From Rhizobium deserti (lineage in GTDB: Bacteria > Pseudomonadota > Alphaproteobacteria > Rhizobiales > Rhizobiaceae): a DNA stretch of 64,000 nt. Both the position numbers and the translations under genes were made by a program. Positions 60,821 through 64,000 of this stretch are shown here, one piece after another; position 1 is the stretch's first letter; every line of letters begins with the position of its first letter. Location of the stretch: the NCBI RefSeq assembly GCF_004358025.1, contig NZ_SMTL01000002.1, positions 558,001-622,000 of the forward strand, written 5' to 3'. A model generated the notes under the pieces. The model ran no database searches, had not been told where the DNA came from, and saw only the letters and a list, made by a program, of their open reading frames with translations.

Positions 60821-61905
60821 TCTTCTCGACTCTCGGGCGCTATTTCTTCCGCCGCTACATCGTCACCGCGCTGTGGTTCCTGCTTGGCGTCAGCGCCATC
60901 ATCTTCCTTGCCGATTTCAGCGAAACCAGCCGCCGCCTTTCCGGTTTTTCCGGCTACACGGTTGCCGGCGCCCTGGCGATGACGGCGATGCGGGTGCCGC
61001 TCATCCTGCAGCAGACGATCCCGACGCTCAGCCTGTTCATCGGCATGACCGTGCTGATCGCACTCAACCGACGTTACGAACTGGTGGTGACGCGCGCCGC
61101 CGGCATTTCGGTCTGGCAGTTCGTCATGCCCTTTGCGATCGGCGCCCTGCTGATCGGGCTTGCCACCCTGCTGATCATCAATCCGCTGGCCGCCTGGGGA
61201 CAGCGCGAATCGATCTCGCTGGAAAGCAGCTGGCGGCAGGCAAGCGGCCGGGCCAAGCCTTCAAACTTCGTCCCATGGATCCGGCAGATCAGCGGCGACG
61301 AGGACACCATCATCGGCGCCAAGAGCTATCGCAGCAGCGGAACCGAGCTGATCGACGTCGTCCTTTTCCACTTCGACAAGGACGGCGCCGTGACGATGCG
61401 GCAGGACGCTAAGACGGCGAAGTTGGAAGATGGTTACTGGCAGCTTAACGAGGTTCTGGAGAATCGCCCCGGCGAGATTCCGGCTCGTCGCGAAAGCGTG
61501 CAGGTCCGTACCAACCTGAGACAGGAATATATCCAGGAAAGCCTATCGCAGCCGGAAACCGTTGCGTTCTTTGATCTTTCCCGGAAGATCGAGATCGGCA
61601 AATCCTTCGGGATCTCTACGAAGCCGCTCGAGACTCAGTTCCATTCGCTGCTTTCGCTGCCGGTCCTGCTCGTCGCGATGACGCTCATTGCTGCAACAGT
61701 ATCGTTAAAATTCAGCCGCTTCGCCCAGTCTCGCTCGATGATTCTGGGTGGAATAGTTTCCGGCTTCGTGCTTTATGTCGTGACAGTGCTTGTGAAGGCA
61801 TTCGGGAGCAGCGGGGCGATTCCTCCTTTTGTGGCGGTCTGGATTCCAGTCATCGTCGCAAGTGCGTTGGGCGCTACAATTCTGCTTCATCAGGAGGATG
61901 GCTAG
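60817..61905 (+). CDS. lptG: LPS export permease LptG
   Basis: Partner of LptF in the LPS extraction complex. The 362-residue protein starts MIFSTLGRYFFRRYIVTALW. It has N-terminal helices to about residue 120, a periplasmic domain at about 125-265, and three C-terminal helices from about 275. The TAG stop (61903-61905) shares its last base with the GTG start of lptD (TAGTG), so translation of the operon is coupled at both junctions. Confidence 0.94.
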   Translation: MIFSTLGRYFFRRYIVTALWFLLGVSAIIFLADFSETSRRLSGFSGYTVAGALAMTAMRVPLILQQTIPTLSLFIGMTVLIALNRRYELVVTRAAGISVWQFVMPFAIGALLIGLATLLIINPLAAWGQRESISLESSWRQASGRAKPSNFVPWIRQISGDEDTIIGAKSYRSSGTELIDVVLFHFDKDGAVTMRQDAKTAKLEDGYWQLNEVLENRPGEIPARRESVQVRTNLRQEYIQESLSQPETVAFFDLSRKIEIGKSFGISTKPLETQFHSLLSLPVLLVAMTLIAATVSLKFSRFAQSRSMILGGIVSGFVLYVVTVLVKAFGSSGAIPPFVAVWIPVIVASALGATILLHQEDG

Positions 61906-64000
61906 TGGCGGTAAGTGACCGCAAGAATATTAGACGGCTCGCCGCCGCCCTGCTGACAGGTGTGTCTGTTTTCTGCGTAATCGGCGTTACCGCGACCTAT
62001 TCGCATGCGCAGAATCTCCTGCCGTCGGCCGATAGCGACGCCAAGATGCTGCTGCGGGCGAACGAGCTTGTCTACAATCAGGACAGCAAGCGCGTCACCG
62101 CCACCGGTGGCGTGCAGATCTACTATAACCGCTACCGCATGGTGGCGCAGCGGGTCGAATACGATCAGGAAACCGGCCGCGTCATGGCGACCGGCAATAT
62201 CGAATTCATCGAACCGAGCGGCAACCGCGTTTACGCCGAAGAACTCGACGTCACGGACGATTTCGGCCAGGGCTTCCTGAACTCCTTGCGCGTTGAGACT
62301 ACCGACAATACCCGACTGGCTGCCGAAAGTGCGGAGCGCCAGCCGGGCGACGTGATGGTCCTCAACAACACCGTCTACACCGCCTGCCTTCCCTGCGCCG
62401 AGACGCCCGGCAAGGCGCCACTGTGGCAGGTGAAGGCGCAGCGCGTGGTGCGTAACGGCCAGACCCATACGATCCGCCTGGAGCGGGCTCAGTTCGAACT
62501 GTTTGGCCTGTCGCTCGGACAGTTGCCCTTCGCGATCGAAGTGCCGGACGAAACGGTCGAACGCAAGTCGGGCCTTCTGTTTCCCAGGTTCAGCGCCAGC
62601 GACAATCTTGGCTTCGGCGTCAGCGTTCCCTATTACCATGTCTTTTCGCCGAGCATGGATGCGACGATCACGCCGACCTTCTACAGCAGCCAGGGACTGC
62701 TGGTCGAAGGGGAAGTCCGCAACAGGTTCGAAAACGGCGAGCACACGTTCCGCTTTGCCGGCATCAACCAGCGGCAGCCCGACAATTTCGACGTCGGTTC
62801 CAGCGACCGCGCGGAAGACGGGCGTCTTCTGGTCGCATCCAAGGCCGATTTCCAGATCAATCCGCGCTGGACCTTCGGCTGGAACGTCATGGCGCAGAGC
62901 GACAACAATTTCGCGCGCACCTATGACATCAAGGACCTCGACAAGGACACCTTCACCAACGATCTCTACCTGACAGGTCTTGGCCGGCGGAATTATTTTG
63001 ACCTGCACGCCTATTACTTCGACGTGCAGGACAATGACGTCAACAACTCGCTGGAACGGCAGCAGGCAGTCGTTTATCCGGTCCTCGACTATGAGTACTA
63101 CGCGCCCGAGCCGGTCGCCGGCGGCCAATTGTCCATCACCGCCAATCTGACCAATCTCTCGCGCCGTGAAGAGGACTCCTATTTTGAGGGAACCAGCGTT
63201 CGCTTCCCCGGCCTCGAAGGCGACTACAGCCGCTTCACCACCGAAGCCGAATGGAAGCGCACCTTTACCACCTCCGGTGGACTGCTGCTGACACCGATCC
63301 TCGCTGCCCGCGCGGACGGCCTGCACCATTCCATGTCCGATCTCGGTGCAGCTTACGAAGGCGATCTGGAGCCCGACGGCACGAACGGCCGCTACATGCT
63401 CACGGCTGGCCTGGAAGCGCGCTATCCCATCCTCATCAGCGGGGCCGGTGGCAGCCACATCATCGAGCCGATCGCGCAGGTTTACGCGCGCCCGGACGAA
63501 CAGATGGCCGGCGGCCTGCCGAACGAAGATGCTCAGAGCTTCGTCTTCGACGCGACCAGCCTTTTCGAGCGCGACAAATTCTCCGGCTTCGACCGCGTCG
63601 AAGGCGGCACTCGTGCCAATGTCGGCTTCCGGTATACCGGCTCGCTCGACAACGGCATCGGGTTGCGCGGCATTTTCGGCCAGTCCTACCAGCTTGGCGG
63701 CCAGAACTCGTTCGCTACCGAAGACCTTGTTCAGGCAGGCGCGGAGTCGGGACTGGAAACAAAACGTTCCGATTATGTCTCCATGGCCGCCATCGACCTT
63801 CCGCAGGGCTTCAACCTGGCGCTCAACACGCGATTTGACGAGAAGAGCTTCGACGTCAAGCGCACCGACGTCTCGTTTGGCTATACGACACCTCGCATCA
63901 GCGGAAAGCTGGTCTATACGCAGGTGGATGCACAGCCAGAATATGGCGATGACGATCGGACGGAAGTGCTGAAGAACTCGATGAACCTTCGGATCAACGA
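61905..64000 (+). CDS. lptD: LPS assembly outer-membrane protein LptD (3' end outside window)
   Basis: Outer-membrane barrel that inserts LPS at the cell surface, with LptE. At least 698 residues are present. A signal peptide with core LAAALLTGVSVFCVIG ends near SHAQ (about residue 30). An OstA/LptA-like jellyroll follows (NELVYNQDSKRVTATGGVQI near 48, then MATGNIEF). A CLPC pair near residue 163 probably forms part of the disulfides. The beta-barrel starts at about 210. The start is GTG at 61905, overlapping the lptG stop by one base; no ATG is available near the signal peptide. The stop lies beyond 64000. Confidence 0.93.
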   Translation, partial: MAVSDRKNIRRLAAALLTGVSVFCVIGVTATYSHAQNLLPSADSDAKMLLRANELVYNQDSKRVTATGGVQIYYNRYRMVAQRVEYDQETGRVMATGNIEFIEPSGNRVYAEELDVTDDFGQGFLNSLRVETTDNTRLAAESAERQPGDVMVLNNTVYTACLPCAETPGKAPLWQVKAQRVVRNGQTHTIRLERAQFELFGLSLGQLPFAIEVPDETVERKSGLLFPRFSASDNLGFGVSVPYYHVFSPSMDATITPTFYSSQGLLVEGEVRNRFENGEHTFRFAGINQRQPDNFDVGSSDRAEDGRLLVASKADFQINPRWTFGWNVMAQSDNNFARTYDIKDLDKDTFTNDLYLTGLGRRNYFDLHAYYFDVQDNDVNNSLERQQAVVYPVLDYEYYAPEPVAGGQLSITANLTNLSRREEDSYFEGTSVRFPGLEGDYSRFTTEAEWKRTFTTSGGLLLTPILAARADGLHHSMSDLGAAYEGDLEPDGTNGRYMLTAGLEARYPILISGAGGSHIIEPIAQVYARPDEQMAGGLPNEDAQSFVFDATSLFERDKFSGFDRVEGGTRANVGFRYTGSLDNGIGLRGIFGQSYQLGGQNSFATEDLVQAGAESGLETKRSDYVSMAAIDLPQGFNLALNTRFDEKSFDVKRTDVSFGYTTPRISGKLVYTQVDAQPEYGDDDRTEVLKNSMNLRIN

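Noticed and set aside
61902-63458. A 518-codon open frame on the minus strand antisense to lptD
   Set aside because: LptD on the plus strand has a signal peptide, OstA domain and operon context; the antisense frame has none.
1-64000. CRISPR arrays, insertion sequences, prophage or integrase genes, rRNA or complete tRNA genes
   Set aside because: No regularly spaced repeats, transposase or integrase signatures, or foldable complete tRNA were seen on reading through the window.

Overview
This 64 kb window is chromosomal DNA from an alphaproteobacterium of the Rhizobiaceae (Rhizobium / Sinorhizobium / Agrobacterium group). The reasons are the high GC, the ldtR-ldtP pair beside glyA-nrdR-ribDE, hdaA next to ppk-ppx, the Bpt-type arginyltransferase homologue, a Mg-type HemB, DUF1236 and Omp25/31-like proteins, and a RhiA-like protein. 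Nearly all of it is housekeeping sequence at high coding density. There is no rRNA, no clear tRNA, no CRISPR, no insertion sequence and no prophage. The identification is from protein and synteny memory, not from a database search.

Layout. 1-6.3 kb: a minus-strand riboflavin / one-carbon block (glyA, nrdR, ribD, ribE, then ribH, nusB and the 5' part of an MFS gene), interrupted by an opposite-strand GAF-HD-GYP gene that overlaps the ribE 3' end. 6.4-9.3 kb: the L,D-transpeptidase ldtP, its MarR regulator ldtR and a small membrane protein. 9.4-13.2 kb: cupin, hemB, RDD protein, bpt and EamA genes on the plus strand. 13.3-15.8 kb: a frameshifted AbrB-type antitoxin relic abutting parC. 16-21 kb: an exported protein, a SulP transporter, a DUF1236 protein and aspS. 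21.4-26.9 kb: an MFS gene broken at a CG repeat, rnd, a FitAB-type toxin-antitoxin pair, DUF2891, DUF2000 and an AraC regulator. 27-34.6 kb: a phytase-like secreted protein behind an array of 11-bp repeats, ppx, ppk, hdaA and an AI-2E-family permease. 34.8-43.5 kb: purMN, a vapBC pair, phnM with a Pho-box-like promoter, a Nudix hydrolase, a molybdopterin oxidoreductase, rlmJ, RNase T2 and a GST. 43.6-49.6 kb: an outer-membrane protein, a 660-bp non-coding stretch, uvrC, pgsA-moaD-moaE, ndk and a second GST. 49.8-57.4 kb: an accessory-looking set (RhiA-like protein, Crp/Fnr regulator, secreted trypsin-like protease, ABC-F ATPase, S9 peptidase, another vapBC). 57.4-64 kb: holC-pepA and the LPS export genes lptF-lptG-lptD; lptD runs off the right edge.

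Common themes. Phosphate is one: ppk, ppx, phnM and the phytase-like gene lie within 12 kb, and two of them have upstream 11-bp-spaced TCA repeats of the kind bound by PhoB. The cell envelope is another: ldtP/ldtR, lptFGD, pgsA and the Omp protein. Small toxin-antitoxin modules are scattered between core genes: three intact pairs and one broken orphan antitoxin.

Points most worth a second look: the six-unit repeat array before the phytase-like gene (26946-27011); the A9 tract in the ABC-F gene, where slipping one base either way gives a near-immediate stop; the CG-repeat frameshift in the MFS gene; the frameshifted antitoxin; the 15-bp perfect inverted repeat over the third vapBC promoter; and the RhiA / Crp / protease cluster.
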